DNA of 64,000 bases from Hippopus hippopus (taxonomy: Eukaryota > Mollusca > Bivalvia > Cardiida > Cardiidae), in assembly GCA_946811185.2 (NCBI GenBank), contig OX328106.1, forward strand, positions 5,144,746 through 5,208,745, written 5' to 3'. Each line of letters starts with the position of its first letter. Positions within the stretch are counted from its first letter, which is position 1. The translations under genes and the position numbers were made by a program. The notes under the pieces were generated by a model. The model made no database searches, was not told the origin of the DNA, and was given only the letters and a program-made list of their open reading frames with translations. Of the stretch, positions 22,464 to 35,600 are shown piece by piece.

Positions 22464-22698
22464 TGATTGATCGATCGATTGAATGGTGTTTTACGCTGTT
22501 TTCAACATTATTTCAGTCATATCACTACGACAGCTGACATATTCATGTATTTCCAGGGTTTCACCAGTACTAAGCTAGGGCTCTGAAGTATCTTGCCCAA
22601 GAAAACTCCCACGAAAATCCCATTGGTCCAGTGAGGCTCGAACCCGGCACCTCCTAGTCACGAGTCCCACACTTTACCACTGAGTCATGCAGGACCCC
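22464..22698 (-). mobile_element. tRNA-derived SINE
   Basis: Minus-strand copy of the SINE at 12694. The head has a B box GGTTCGAGCC near 22637-22646 and GGGGTCCTGCATGACTCAG at the right end. Body: 'cagtcatatcac' and 'aagctagggctctgaagta'. The tail lies at the left (CAATCGATCGATCAATC). Confidence 0.8.
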
Positions 22699-22754
22699 AC
22701 AATGTAACAAAAGTGACTACAAAAAGGTGAGTATAAGTACTTGCTAGTTCTTGG

Positions 22755-22970
22755 GATTGAAATTAATGTTGTTTTACGCTGCTTTCAACATTTACTTCAG
22801 TCATATCACGGTGACACTTCAAATTTTCATATATTTCCTAAATTTCACCAATACTAGCTAGGGCTCTGAAGTGTCTTGCCTAACGACAATCCCATGAAAA
22901 ACCCAGTAGATCCAGTGAGTCTCGAACCAGGTATCTCCAGGTCACGAGTCCTTTACCACCACAGGACCCC
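22755..22970 (-). mobile_element. tRNA-derived SINE, second copy
   Basis: Same family and orientation as 22464-22698, about 60 bp apart. It retains 'gttttacgctgctttcaaca', 'tcagtcatatcacgg', 'ctagggctctgaagtgtctt' and the right-end GGGGTCCTGTGG. The tail is degraded. Confidence 0.75.
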
Positions 22971-23589
22971 GCAGTTCCACGCCGGACCTTGCTTGTTAGT
23001 TGTCCGAGTGCATTTTTTGTTTCAACTTTTCCGCTGAATGGTTGGTGTGACATTCTGAGACATTGCACCTATAGAGCCAATGGTGAATTCTAGTGTATAT
23101 GAACGATAATTATATCACTCGGCGGTTCAAGTGTTTGATTCCAACTACTGCCATTTTATGACTTCATCCTTCCACCATTCCTTTTTCCTTAATCTTAGAT
23201 GGTGTAACGTCATTTTCTAGTCTACGTAACATAAGAAAGGCATGTAAGCATCTGTATTACAGTAGACAATATTTCGATGATTTCCTCATTCCATGGCGAA
23301 AATGTGGAAAAATCTTAAGGATACAGTTGCAATTTTATTGTTTTGTATGTGTTAGAATCAAAATAGATCATCTCTAGTGCGTAATTTGTTATTGAGTCAC
23401 AAATCAGTGTTTTGTCAATCACTAGTAAGAAGATAAATCACTCATGCTGTGCACTCGTGATTTGATCTACTGTACAACTGACCTTTAAACGTTGATGTAT
23501 TACTCAACAAATCTGAAACAGATCTATTTCTAGACTATGCCACAAACACTGCAAGAGAACTTCCTCAGACACTGTTTGTACTCTGAAAG

Positions 23590-24005
23590 AACGCTATTAG
23601 CCAGTGCACTAAATCAATATATGACCTTTAAGTGTGATATTGACCTTTGACATGTAGACCTGAATTGTGTGTGTGACACGCTTTATTCACTTGATAAAAA
23701 GTGTAACTATGTAGCTACAGCAAGTTTGATGAAAATTGGATAATTAGTACTGGAATTGTGGCTGATGAAAGATATACACTTGACTTTAACTGTGACCTTG
23801 ACCTTTGGCGTACAGACCTGAATGTTGCAGGTGCTACACCTTCTTCATGTGCTTTATGATATTAGCAAGTTTGATAAAAATTGGATTATCAGAAATGAAG
23901 TTATGGCTGAGACACAATCAACCGGATGGACAGACTAAAGGACTACTAGGTACTTACCAACGGACTAACGGACAGTACAATTACTCTATGCCTCCCTAGG
24001 GGAAT
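23590..24005. repeat. Dispersed 'GACCTTGACCTTTG / GGACGGAC' repeat
   Basis: Two or more partial units: 'gatattgacctttgacatg' and 'gtgaccttgacctttggcg', each followed by 'gaaaattggat' or 'aaaaattggatt', then 'accggatggacagac' and 'ctatgcctcccta'. This resembles a repeat common in bivalve genomes (recalled). The frame at 23805-23999 is incidental. Confidence 0.6.
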
Positions 24006-24574
24006 GAAAAGTATAGACAAGAAATTATTGATGCATAACATCAATGGCGCCGCAAATCAGTTGTTTCTGAAATAGGGCACATTACAGCGGGTTAATTTTT
24101 TACGTCAAGGGCATCACTTGAACAAACTTCGTAGAGGTCCACGTGGTCATATTACAAGACAAAGATTTAAACTCTGGGCTATCTGGGAAACGATCTGGTT
24201 TTTATCGATCTGGCAATGAAAGTTCGTTATTTTACATGTTAAGAAAAAAAAATAATAATCAGTCCAAATAGAAAAACAAAGTTGGTACGGGCTCGATCTG
24301 GTAATGAAAGTACCGTATTTTTACATGTATGTTAAAAAAAACAAAAAACACTGAACCAGTCAATATAGCAAACGATATGGCTACTTCCACAGATACTTTT
24401 CAAAAGCGAATAAAGATATAATGCCGCCGCTCATGCGGCGCGACAATAAGGTATGGAATAGAAATACTAAAAGTAGACCTCTACTTTAAGAGCAATGAAC
24501 TCATACAATGCCTTTAATACTAACTCCTTGATACTCTGTAAAACCTCTCCAATACTCAAACACCACAAAACATG

Positions 24575-24865
24575 CATTAAACGATATGCAAAGCACCCAT
24601 ATATCACATCACGCTAATCTGGCAAATAAGAAGTGTGCTTCTAAACAAAGCTGCTGGTAGCCTCAAGCACCCCGTCCATCACATCACACTAATCTGGTAA
24701 ATAAGAAAAAACGTTTCTAAACATAGCTGCTGGTAGTCTCAATATCTCAGACATCACATCACACTAATCTGGTAGATAAGAAAAAAGTTTCTTTACATAG
24801 CTGCTGGTAGCCTCAAGCATCCGGCCATCTTAACACACAAATCTGGTAAACAAGAAACTATGTAA
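24575..24865. repeat. Tandem repeat, about 70 bp period, four units
   Basis: Each unit carries 'catcacatcacactaatctg', 'gtaaataagaa' and 'agctgctggtagcctcaagc'. Units start near 24602, 24675, 24750 and 24829 with small changes. Confidence 0.85.
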
Positions 24866-25049
24866 ATTTTAGTAATAGTTAAGAATGACTGGCTTTTGAC
24901 TACAACTAGTGAGGTTGTATAGTTATGAATGTGACTGGATGCATGAAGTCCGGCACCACGACGAGGACGTAGCCATATCCAAGCTAAGTAAACTTCCGCA
25001 TATCGAAACAAAAGGGCTATTTAACTCTTAGGCTGCTGAGCGCGACTCA

Positions 25050-25150
25050 CTGACCTTTTGCGGGCAAAGTAGATCAAGATCACACTGCACGTTCTGTGCA
25101 GTCTGATCTTGGATCTACGCTGTCTGATAAGGAGCTATCATTCTCCAAAA
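25050..25150. repeat. GATCAAGATCAGACTGCAC palindrome family, good copy
   Basis: 'aagtagatcaagatcacact', 'gcacgttctgtgc' (centre), 'agtctgatcttggatctac', 'gctgtctgataaggagc'. The inverted repeat spans about 65 bp. Confidence 0.65.
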
Positions 25151-25639
25151 CATAGCTTTAAAATAGCAATATTTAGGTTTTTACTATCTAATTGAAAATT
25201 TCATTTTATTCATTTAGAAGGATAGGGGTTAAATAGCAGTTAAATAGCCTGAAATCCTGCTATCTGTGCAGTAAGTCACTATACTTCAAAGTCTAGTATC
25301 TCTCTGATTTGTTTAAATTTTGCTACAACATTGATATACTAGATTGCACACTGAGCTTGAATGGTGCCATGTTATTTGAAGCTATGTTAAGCTCTACAAA
25401 ATCCCAATTTGAGATGAGTAATACTTACATTGAGAATTGATTAATTCAAAGAAAACCGGTATACCGATAAAATTTCTTGATGATATATCTAAAAACACGA
25501 AATCCCCAAACACAAAATTCACGAACAAGAAAACCGCGAACATGAAACCCCAGCTTCAAACATTAGATCCACGACTGGGACATTGACTATCAATTTTGAC
25601 CTTAAACGGCCATGGATATGTGTTCCGCAGATTTTCTTT

Positions 25640-26190
25640 TACTGAAGTTATTATGTTAAATTTGTAAAATAAATAAGAATAATGACTCCATAAACAATGA
25701 ATACAAAACTTTGTGATTCTTGTGCACTGCACTTGTCCTCAATAAAATCTATCTGCATATGAAATTGTCAATAGCTGTTACATTTTGTAAGTTATGCCTT
25801 GACAAAAATCCAATTTGTAAAATAACAACGGACAATAAATCCAAAAACAATGAAGAGAGAGTTGTGGATTTTGTGTACTGTACGTGTCCTCAACATGTTT
25901 TATTTGTATATGAAGCTTGAAGCCAGTAGCAGTCCCATTTGTAAAATAACAAAGGGCAATTACTCCAAAAACGAAGACGGAGTAATGGATATTATGCACT
26001 GCACACCATCTTACCGAGACGTACATTTGACCAAAGTTTGATAAAAATCTTTCAGAGGGTTCAGGAAATATCGAGCGGACAGGAAAGTGTTACGGGCGGA
26101 CGGGTAGACGGACAGACGAAGGCCCTTCCTGGACGGGCAGATGAAGGCCATTCCTATAATCCCCTTCTGCTTCACGGTGGGGGACTAATG
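25640..26190. repeat. Dispersed repeat with three units and a GGACGGAC end
   Basis: 'atttgtaaaataac' followed by 'ataaatccaaaaacaatgaa', 'tgtgtactgtacgtgtcctc' or variants recurs near 25658, 25815 and 25938. The stretch ends 'cgggcggacgggtagacgg' and 'ggtgggggactaat'. No coding frame is convincing. Confidence 0.65.
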
Positions 26191-26639
26191 AATTAATTCT
26201 TGAAGTGTGAAACTGGATGTCGGTTTGTAATTCGCACATACTTTTTAAGTACATATAAAATCTAATTAACAGCCAGCTGACAGTTGGCCATGCGGTTAAA
26301 ACTAACTTTTCTGTTGGACATACGTTACGTTTACAAAAATGAGTTGGCAGCTTTTAATGACGTATTATCGGGTTGTCAGTGCGCAACTTTTCCGCCCATG
26401 TCTCTTCCTTTCTTTATTTTCCTTGCGCGTAATTTTGTTCCATTGTAATACTATCATCGGACTGTCAGATGAAAGCAGCTACAAATGACTAATTAAAAAT
26501 GCTTCAAATTGAAGTTGAAATTTTGATTGTGTAGAATATATTGTGGGGAAATGCAAAATTGCCTATGAGCAATTCAACCTTTTACCAATTGTTTTACTAA
26601 ATCCGTCCGATAAGGATGTTAAATCAAGTATATGTCAGG

Positions 26640-27305
26640 GAAAGGATTAATAATTTCATCTTTGTTGTGAAAAAGACATGATTTTGTGCTAGAAAATATA
26701 CAACTAAGTATAAAATGGAGTTTTGTATGTTTCTGTGTCATTTTCATTTTTCCAAAGGGAGGTAATTGAGTTCAAATATTGGGAAAAGTAGCCAGGTAAC
26801 CTAACATTTTTTTTCTTTTTTTTTTTATGAAGGATATGATTATGTATATTACATAAACAAATGAGAACAATCTCTGGGCTAGAGTTTTTTTGAAGGTCAA
26901 ATGATGTCTTAATTTTCACTAATAAAATGAGCATTTTCGTGGGCTAAGGGTTTGAGCAAGTACACCTTTTTCAAAAAAGTTTTCTAAAGCTATCCCATAA
27001 CAATGTTACATCAAGTATATATATCCTCTTTATTGTGAAAAAGACATGATTTTGTGCTAGAAAATATACAACTTACTACGTAATTTGACTCTTCGATGTT
27101 TTGTGTCATTTTCATTGTTCCAAGGGAGGTAATTGAGTTCGAATATTGGGAAAAGTAGCCTGGCAACCTATCTTTTTTTTCCCATTTTTTGATAAAGGAT
27201 ATAATCATGTATATTTCTGAGAAAAATCTTTGCGCTAGATTTTTTTGAAGGTCAAATAATGTCCTAATTTTCTGTGATAAAATAAGCATTTTTGTTGGCT
27301 AAGGG
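26640..27305. repeat. Direct duplication of about 290 bp
   Basis: 26655-26945 and 27020-27305 share 'gaaaaagacatgattttgtg', 'ctagaaaatatacaact', 'gggaggtaattgagttc', 'attgggaaaagtagcc' and 'gcattttYgtKggctaaggg' with moderate divergence. The minus-strand frames here are copies of one another and are not evident genes. Confidence 0.8.
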
Positions 27306-27843
27306 TTTTATTGAAACATAGATAGCGTATCATTAATTTGAAATATCTGTTAATTTCTCATCAGAGTCAGAGGATCCATTGGTTCACTGTGAATTTAAAA
27401 CACAGAGAACATGATTTGACTGAAATTAAAGATTTTAATCACAAAATTTTGACGCATGTTGCAATAATTGGGTTTTTGTGTGATTTGAAAAAAGGGTTAT
27501 GTTCTTCGTGGGTTCAGAACTTTTTGGTTCATCAGGCAACGTCTGATTATCTCTTCGCATATTGAAAGAACATACTTTAAAAGTGTTTCTGTGTCAAATT
27601 TCACGAAATTCTCTGTGCTAGAAATAACTCGCTGAAACGCCTTTAAGTGTGAAATAAGCGGACATTTGCCGTTTTGTAGTCTTTCTAGACGTTTTCCTTA
27701 GTATACCATAGATGCTCGATATGTGATAGGTGTTGGTTCATCTCTGGCCATGGAAAATGTCGGATATTTTAATACACTCTTTCAACTACTGCACAAATTA
27801 CCCTTACATTTTTCACACTCAAGATGAGCATGGGCCTGTGTCT

Positions 27844-28059
27844 TAACCCTTTATTACACAATCCTGACCTGTAGGAGAAGTTTTTTTTGAAAATATTGTG
27901 GGAACAGGAAAAATGCTGGTAACCAGTATTTTCTCCTGTTCTGACAATGTTTTCTAGCCAATAAAAGACAGAAATCACCGTTTGAGCTGCTTTTATTTTG
28001 TCGTCTGCAAATGCTTTCACTTTGTGTCGATTTCAAAATTTTCTCGTTTGGTAAAAAGT
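27844..28059. mobile_element. Snapback MITE copy
   Basis: Starts 'ccctttattacacaatcctg'. Central hairpin 'aatgctggtaaccagtattt' at 27913-27932. Ends 'gtctgcaaatgctttcactt', 'ttttctcgtttggtaaaaag'. Confidence 0.75.
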
Positions 28060-28703
28060 TGTAGTAAAAGGAAAACATACATTCGTTGACAGGGGGCTGC
28101 TTTCTGTGGCTAGATTCGTAGTCTATGTTTGTGTATTTATATCGAGATGACAGGAAAAATTTACATGTATAACTCAATATTGATAATCCTTTCATTATCA
28201 ATTGATATCATTGTTTGTTTTTGAGAATGCAGGTTTAAAATCATGTACATTGACGAGTTAGTATAAACATGATAGATGAGATTTATGAATTATCTCATCA
28301 TGGTACGTGTTTTTAAACCTGTCATCCCAAAAAAAACCAATAATATAAACTGATAATGGAAGGTTCATCGAGTGAGAGCTATACCAGCAGCTTTAAAGGC
28401 CCTATAGCTGCCAAAGCTAAACAATGGGTTGTTAAAATGCATCTAAGTTTAAATCATACCATTCAAAAGTATGGAAATTATTGTGAATATAACAGTCTGT
28501 TATCTGTTGCTGAACAGCACTCCAAGTGTAAGTCGCTGGCAGAAAAATGAATTTGTAAATCAGGTAAAAAAAGGACAAAATATAGAGCGACCTTACCTAG
28601 ATATATTTTACTAAGCACCGAAAACGCATTCTTCCTAACATGCGACAAGTAAAAGTAGTAAGAAATTGATTCAGTATAATGATAGATACTAAAAATGATA
28701 TAA

Positions 28704-29158
28704 ATAGAGGATATTTGTTTTTTTCGGTGAAAGATCGAAATTTATTTCATCGAGTGAACATCATCAGTAATATTTTCACGAGTGGCGCAGCCACAAGTGA
28801 AAATATTACTGATGGTGTTCACGAGATAAAATAAATTTCGATCTTGAACCGAAAAAAACAAATACTCTATTTATTTCATGCTTTTAACCCTTTCTGGGAG
28901 GAACTTTATCAAAATCCAGTACAGTCTTTTCAGTTATTCCCCGTGGCGTACCCCCTCCGCATAGCAACGCATTACAATATTACGTCAAGCGCGAGAAATG
29001 TAAGGTAAATGACGTCATATTTCCATCTGGTTGTAAGTCACGCGCATTTTACCTAGGTAACTAGAATATAAAAATCGGTATTTTCACTGGTCGTACCCGT
29101 GGAATATCGAAAAATATTTTCACCGCTATTTCTCGATATCCTACCGGAAAGCATGAAA
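28704..29158 (+). mobile_element. Hub MITE copy
   Basis: ATAGAGGATATTTG to GCATGAAA with TAA on both sides (28701-28703, 29159-29161). The full hairpin 28725-28855 has the GTGGCGCAGCCAC centre. The G-run after TTTCTGGGAGG is short. The 'gtgcgcgggaac...' segment present in other copies is deleted. Confidence 0.85.
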
Positions 29159-29176
29159 TAAAACGTAAATCCATGG

Positions 29177-29390
29177 AATTTTTACCAAACGACAAAATTT
29201 TAGATTGGTCCAAATTCAAAACATTGACAGACGACAAGTTGAAGATGTCTAGATTGATTGAAGGTGTCATCGAAGAGCTAGTAAACATTGTTTGGAAAAA
29301 GAAAAAAACAAAATACTAGTTATCAGCATATTATCCTTTTCTCCTTCTTTTGGTTGTTAAAACACGTGATTGCTTGTAAATCGGTTAAGC
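29177..29390. mobile_element. Snapback MITE copy
   Basis: 'accaaacgacaaaattttag', 'aaaacattgacagacgac', degraded hairpin near 29313-29345, right end 'gttgttaaaacacgtgattg'. Confidence 0.6.
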
Positions 29391-29549
29391 CATGGTATCA
29401 CTTTACTACTGGTAACAAGATTGGTGATAAGATATTTGTGTATTGTTTCTACATAAAATGTTGTTCATCTAATTCAATCTGGGGCATGTTTTATATTATA
29501 CATGTACATTGTATATGTCTTTTCTCCTGCCCAATTCTTGTTCGTGAAC

Positions 29550-29665
29550 CTAAAGCAGTGGCTGCCCTTGTCTATTTCCGTACATCACCAGCACAGCAAC
29601 AACAAGAGCAAGAAGCAAACTCGTCAGTTCTGGCCGAAAAGCCGTCACGCTACTCGCATTGAAAT
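29550..29665 (-). CDS. Gene B exon 6 (C-terminal anchor)
   Basis: The acceptor TTTTTCTGTAACTCTTCAG precedes 29665. The exon has 116 nt (2 bases completing Asp183, 37 codons, stop TAG at 29552-29550). It encodes FNASSVTAFRPELTS, then LLLALVVAVLVMY, then GNRQGQPLL. The phase matches exon 5 exactly. No AATAAA was seen within 150 bp downstream, only weak AATATAAA. An open frame on the opposite strand (29288-29662) is its antisense shadow. Confidence 0.8.
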
Positions 29666-32600
29666 CTGAAGAGTTACAGAAAAACCCATTTTACACGAAC
29701 ATCTGAAATTCGCAATTTTGGACAAAGCACGATATAAATATAACAAAAATGAACAAAAAGAGCAACATGTTAACCTAATATTTATTAAATTTGACATAGA
29801 CAGCTTTATATAAATGTGAAAAAAGGAAAAATAGACAAATTCCTCAGTGTATGAATCTGAATTAGACCAAAATAATCAAAGACAATAAGGTATTCTCATG
29901 ACTCTTAAATTCCCCAAACTAGAGGAAGCAGTAATATACATGAATTAATTTGAAAGTAACCAGAAGAATAAGCCAATAAGGACAAAGGCACCAATGTTAA
30001 AACCTTGTACTAGAAGAATAGGACAGGAAAAAAAAAGTATAGTTCTTAAATTAGCCCCAGTGGACAGATACAGTGCTGTAAAAGTGTGAAATAAGCCAAA
30101 ATAGACATAGACAGTACCTTATAAGTCTGACATAAGACCACATGTACAAATACAGTACTAAATGTAAAAATCTTGAATTAAAAAAAAAAAAAAAGCCAAA
30201 GACAGAAAGATGTAAATCTGAATTTGACCAGCACAGACAGAGATACTCGTAGTAATGTATAAATATGAACTTATCCTAAAATGGAAAAAAAAAAGGAACA
30301 ATCTTTTTTTCTTAAATCGGGAAAAAAGAACACACAAAAAATGTACAAATCTAAAGTTGGCCAAAGAGTGCAAAAAATATTACAGCATAAAGTCTAAAAT
30401 AAGGCACAGGAGCATGAATTGTGTAAAGTCAGCGCATGGCGATCGGGAAAATGTAAAAGTGTTTATTAAACTCATGAGATCAGCGCCAATGCTTGTTGCA
30501 AGAGTGGTTTAAAACCTTCGAATGTCAGTGAACAAAAGAAAACTCGTCTCTGAACCTGTCTTTACTGACCACCAGGTTGATTTGTCCGTTTTCGGTTAAA
30601 TGTGCGTTGTATATTATATAGGGATAGGAGCTAAAGTTTTCTCTGACTTTGGTGCACACTTTGTGTTATTATATGGCTTGCAACACGCGAAAAGGGGCAT
30701 TTGGACATTTGCGTTAAGTGTCGTCTCGGATCAGCCTAATCCGAGACGGCACTTTACGACTACATTGGATTTTGTGCTACAATAGACTTGTGCAAAACAG
30801 GAAATTACATAAAAACGGACAGTGCCGTCTCGGATTAGCTTGTGCAGTCCATGCAGGCTAATCCGAGACGACACTTTACGCAAATGTCCGAATGTCCCTT
30901 TTCGCGTGTTGCAGGTCATATACCATACAGAGGCGATCCGCAAATGTTTTTAGTAACGATTTGTTCCATGATCTAGCGATGAAAATTTTGGTGAGTCGTA
31001 ATAGACCAATAGAGCTTCAGTTGCAATTTTAGGGTGTAAATTCTCGTTCAAAAAAAAGTTTCTTTGCATACTTTTCCATTTTTCCTTACAGTAAAGACGT
31101 ATCAATATGAGCATTATTTCTGTCAATTAACTCCTTTTAATTCATTCGGTGACATATCAATATAATTGACTTGCAACACGCCAAAAGGGACAGTTAGACA
31201 TTTGCGTAAGTTGTCGTCTCGGATTAGACTGCGCAGTCCGCGAAGGCTAATCCGAGAGGGCACTTTATGGCTACATTAGACTTTGTTCTATAGTAGACTT
31301 GTGCAAAACAGAAAATTATTGAAAAACGAAAAGTGTCGTTGCGGATTAGTCAGCGCGGAGTGCGTAAGCTGATCTAGGACTGCACTTTACGCAAATGTCC
31401 GAATGCCCCTTTTCGCGATTGCATGCCATATAGGTTTGGTTAGCATATAAAATACTGATAAGCTCCCTTTAAACCAGAACATAACTCATTAGTCAAAAAT
31501 ATAATACAAGCTTACCACACGTCTGTGGAGAAATAGCGGCTAATTCCGAATGCTGAAATATGTCCGTTATGACTGTAGCCGCTTCCTCGCCACAGTGGTC
31601 TCTTACAGTATTCCCTATGCATTGGTTGACCTTCTGCATTCCGCTGTATACAAAACATGACTTTCATTCATTCTCATTTCATACTAAACCCTTAACGTGC
31701 AGAATTAGTTAACGACGTATATGACAAATTTTTCTAACGGACAGACTTTTTTTATAAAACTTTGCACATACAAAGCTCATCATGTCTCTTGGAGATTACA
31801 GTAAGAAAAGATGTGGGTCACCGTGCTCGTTTCTGAGAAATTTGTCTTTGAAAAGGGTATATACAGTTCCAAAATTCAGCTTATATTGGATATAAAGCGC
31901 CTTTCTTTAATACTCAATTAAACGGGAAAATTATGTACATCATTTTAATGAAAAATCATATATTTTTGCATAAAAATATACAAAAGCCTTGTTTTGAGCA
32001 TGGTAAATGTACAAATGTGCATGTTATATATGGATCATTGGGTAAAAAAGGGAGATAATTTGACCGAATTAAGGGTTAATCTTAAATAAATAAATACTTT
32101 CTAACGGACAGATTTTTCATAAAATTTCCACACTTATAGAATTTATAATTCTAAACAATAAGAAAAAATAAAAATGGCATCTGTCTGTGCTTGTTTCGTC
32201 AGAAAAACAAGGTTGAAGGTCACTGTATAAGTTATAAATGATCAGACATAGTGGGAAAATGAGAAATTGCTCAATAGGAGCGATTTCTCCTTTTCCAACA
32301 ATAATTCTCAAAGCGGAAACAGCTATACTTCAACAGCTTTAAATTTAGTAAGCAGCGTTTTAATTATTTCACAGTAACAGTTCAAAGATCCATTTTTGTC
32401 TCTTCACCAATACTACCCGGAGAAAGTGCTACTTGTTTCAGTGCACCAATAGTATTACCATTATGTGCAAAAAATATATAGGTGCAGTCTTGATTCAATG
32501 TCAACGACAAAAATACATGCGCAGTAGGATGTGTGCGAACATTTGTCATATACGTCGTTAAATTAAACTCTCAAGCCGACAGTAAAAATTCGAATGTTGC

Positions 32601-35600
32601 TATAGGTTATAATAGTTGACCTGGCAGGGCGGATTTACATGTATTATCGAGAATGTTCACGAGATGAAATAAATTTCGATCTTTCAGCGGAAAACAATCT
32701 ATTTATTTCATGCTTCTAGCCCCCATTTTTTCGCGGGGGCGGGGGGGGGGGAGGACTTACATCTTACATCAAAATCAAGTACACTTGTTTTCGGTAATTT
32801 ACGTTGCGTAACCGCTCCGCATAACAACGCATTACAATATTACGCAAAGAGCGAGAAATGTATGGTAAATTACGTCATACTTCTATCTGGTTGAATGGCA
32901 TACGCTGTTTACCTAGGTAACTAGTGCGCGGGAACTACTGTTTCCGCCTTCAGTAGAAGAATTAGAAAATAAAATCGATGTTTCTCACTGTTTGTAACGA
33001 TGAAATATCGAACAATATATTAAATTTTCACCATTATTTCTCGATAAACTACCGAAAGGCACGAAGTACAAAATATATTGACTGAAGCTCTGTCGAGGAC
33101 TAAATAAATGGTGTAGAATTATTGTTATCTTACAGGCTGGAATACACAAGCTGGCAATATAGGTCCAAGACCTTCTGAGCAGCCTGATCATGGTCTCAAC
33201 CGTCCGCGACAGGACCTTTTTCGCTTTCAAATGGCGTGGAAAATGCCAACTTAACATATAGCAGACGACAAAAATTGAGTCCAACATTTATTAGGGTCAT
33301 TACATCCCCATGTAACAAATCAACTGTAGCTAACATTTAAGGGTGTGTCACCATAACGTGATAACATAGAAATTGTTCGTCAAGACAGATTTCTCTATTT
33401 AACCCTTGAGATACTAAACGCAACTAACGGATCTTTTGCGGACAGTGCAGTCTAATCTTGGATTTACACTTCTCGATTCGGAAGATTATCTTTACCCCAA
33501 AAAATACCTTAATAATAAGCAAAGTTCAGATTTTACTCACGGCTTGAAAGTTTCATTTCACTTATTTAGCAGGAAAAGGGTTAACTCGTGTTTCCACAAG
33601 TTGTCTGTACAGGAAAGGAAGCCGTCGGCAGGTGGCAAAATCGCAATGAACTAATAGTTTCTACTGACATTATTTCAATACATCATGCTGAATCCAAGAA
33701 TATTGCACGCATGTTGTAGAAATAGACTAGTTGACAATACAGGTCCAAGACCTTCTGACCAGTCTGATAGCGATCCTTATGGAGTCACGGTCTAACAAAA
33801 GGGAGTTTGATGTATCTCCGTGATAAAATAATTATACCAAGTGTTACCGGAGACCACTCCTTCATGCATGGCTTCATCCCGGTTTAAGTACAATACATAA
33901 CAACTGCGTTAGGGAGAATTCTCTTTAGCTCAGTGGTTATGGTGTTGGCCTTTCGTCCGGACGTTCTAGGCTCGAATCCTGCCCGATCCCTGTATTTCTG
34001 CTATGCATTTGTTCCTTTGTTTCTTTGTTGAGGACTTTGTTCGTAAGATGGGGAATCGTCCGGGATTGGCCATTGAGCCATTTATCCCATTTGTTGTCCA
34101 AAAACGGACTTTCTGCCCATTGAGGCTTTGATCAATCAATTTGTTTCTTTGTTGCGAACTTCGTTCGTAAGACAAGCAAATCACATGCATGGTAGGTCTA
34201 ACTATGAATCCATAAAATCCAGTTTGTCCGACAACACTGAGACAGTTACATGAGGTGGCATTGTCCTTGGACATAAAGAAAATATATAAATAGAAAACGA
34301 TTACGACCCACACGTCAGCCTGCGTCGACTGCGCTGGCTGACATTGGTCGACACTTTTGTAGATGTATTAAACCCCTTTTTCACAGAGTGTGGTCCTTTT
34401 GCTGCAAAGTTGCGTGTTTTTTTATGGGGGGGGGGACTTAAATAAAAATCCAGTACATTTGTTTTCGGTAATTTCCCGTGACGTGTCCCCTCTGCATAAC
34501 AACGCATTAAAATATTAGGTAAAGCCTGAGAAATGTAAAGTAAATTACGTCATATTTCCATCTGGTTGAATGGCAAGCACTGTTCACCTAGGTAACTAGT
34601 GCGCGGGTACTACTGTTTCCGCACTCGGTTGAAGAGTAACACAACAGCCGTATCCGACTGTAAGGTGCCCGTTTCGCGCTGCACAAACATTACGACGATT
34701 TGAGAGCGTAAGGTTTGTGCTTCACGAAAGTTTACGAAATCGTGAAATTTACCAGTCTAATACAAAGAGTGCAACACGAGAAACAGTAATTATTACTCGA
34801 ACAAATTGACCTGAAATTGACCTTTATGCAAAGAATAATTAGAGAATGAATATTTTTATCATCACGTATACTCGGACGTTACGGGAATTCTATTAACAGT
34901 AAATGTCGGGTTCGACCCTTTCAATGCCGCAGTCAAAACAAGAAACTTTCGCAGATGACATGGATGAAGATCAGAATACACAGAAAGTGCATCTTTGATC
35001 ATTGTCATTCGCCACGACTTACCTATTCAAACTAACAAAATCATTTTATTCAGGTTTCTTAAAAGTATTATTTAAAGACAAGATAAATCTAGTAACCGCA
35101 TAAAGAGTTGAAAATCGTTCACATATTTCCGCATTTAGACGACAATAGCCGAAGCTAAGTTTGGACAGTAAGTCAAGCGTGTAATATATGGTGATAGAGG
35201 TCATTTATTTAATGTCAATTTATTCGGGTAATACCAGTCGAATACGGCTAATAAAATCGGTATTTCTCACTGGTCGTAACCATGATATATTCCACCATTA
35301 ATTATCGATAAACTACCAAAAAGTAATATGAGTTATTGAAGTTCTAACCTACATACCTGCAGTCTGGTGTCGGTCCGTCGTTATTGATGGTTGTGGTTTT
35401 GGCACATTGGTTGATTCCATTCTGAACCTGGTCATTATTCCAACAGCTGGAGTGTGATACTATAGCTGTACAATAAAAAAAATTTGCTTTCTTAACCTTC
35501 TACCAAAAAAATCCCAAAACAAAACGATCTGTTTGGAGACGGAAATTGCAACAGCGTTATCCATTCACCGACAATTGATTTTACCCATCACTTTTCGCGT

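Noticed and set aside
28356..28550. 64-codon + frame beginning MEGSSSESYTSS
   Set aside because: Coding-like start, but no homology recognised, no splice sites of note, and a length expected by chance in this base composition.
29288..29662. 124-codon + strand frame with a Gln-rich end
   Set aside because: Its distal part is the exact antisense of gene B exon 6. The minus-strand reading has a matching splice phase and a plausible anchor; the + reading has no supported upstream exon.
33925..34000. Functional tRNA gene
   Set aside because: A and B boxes are present, but the acceptor and anticodon stems do not pair well; a tRNA-derived SINE head is more likely.
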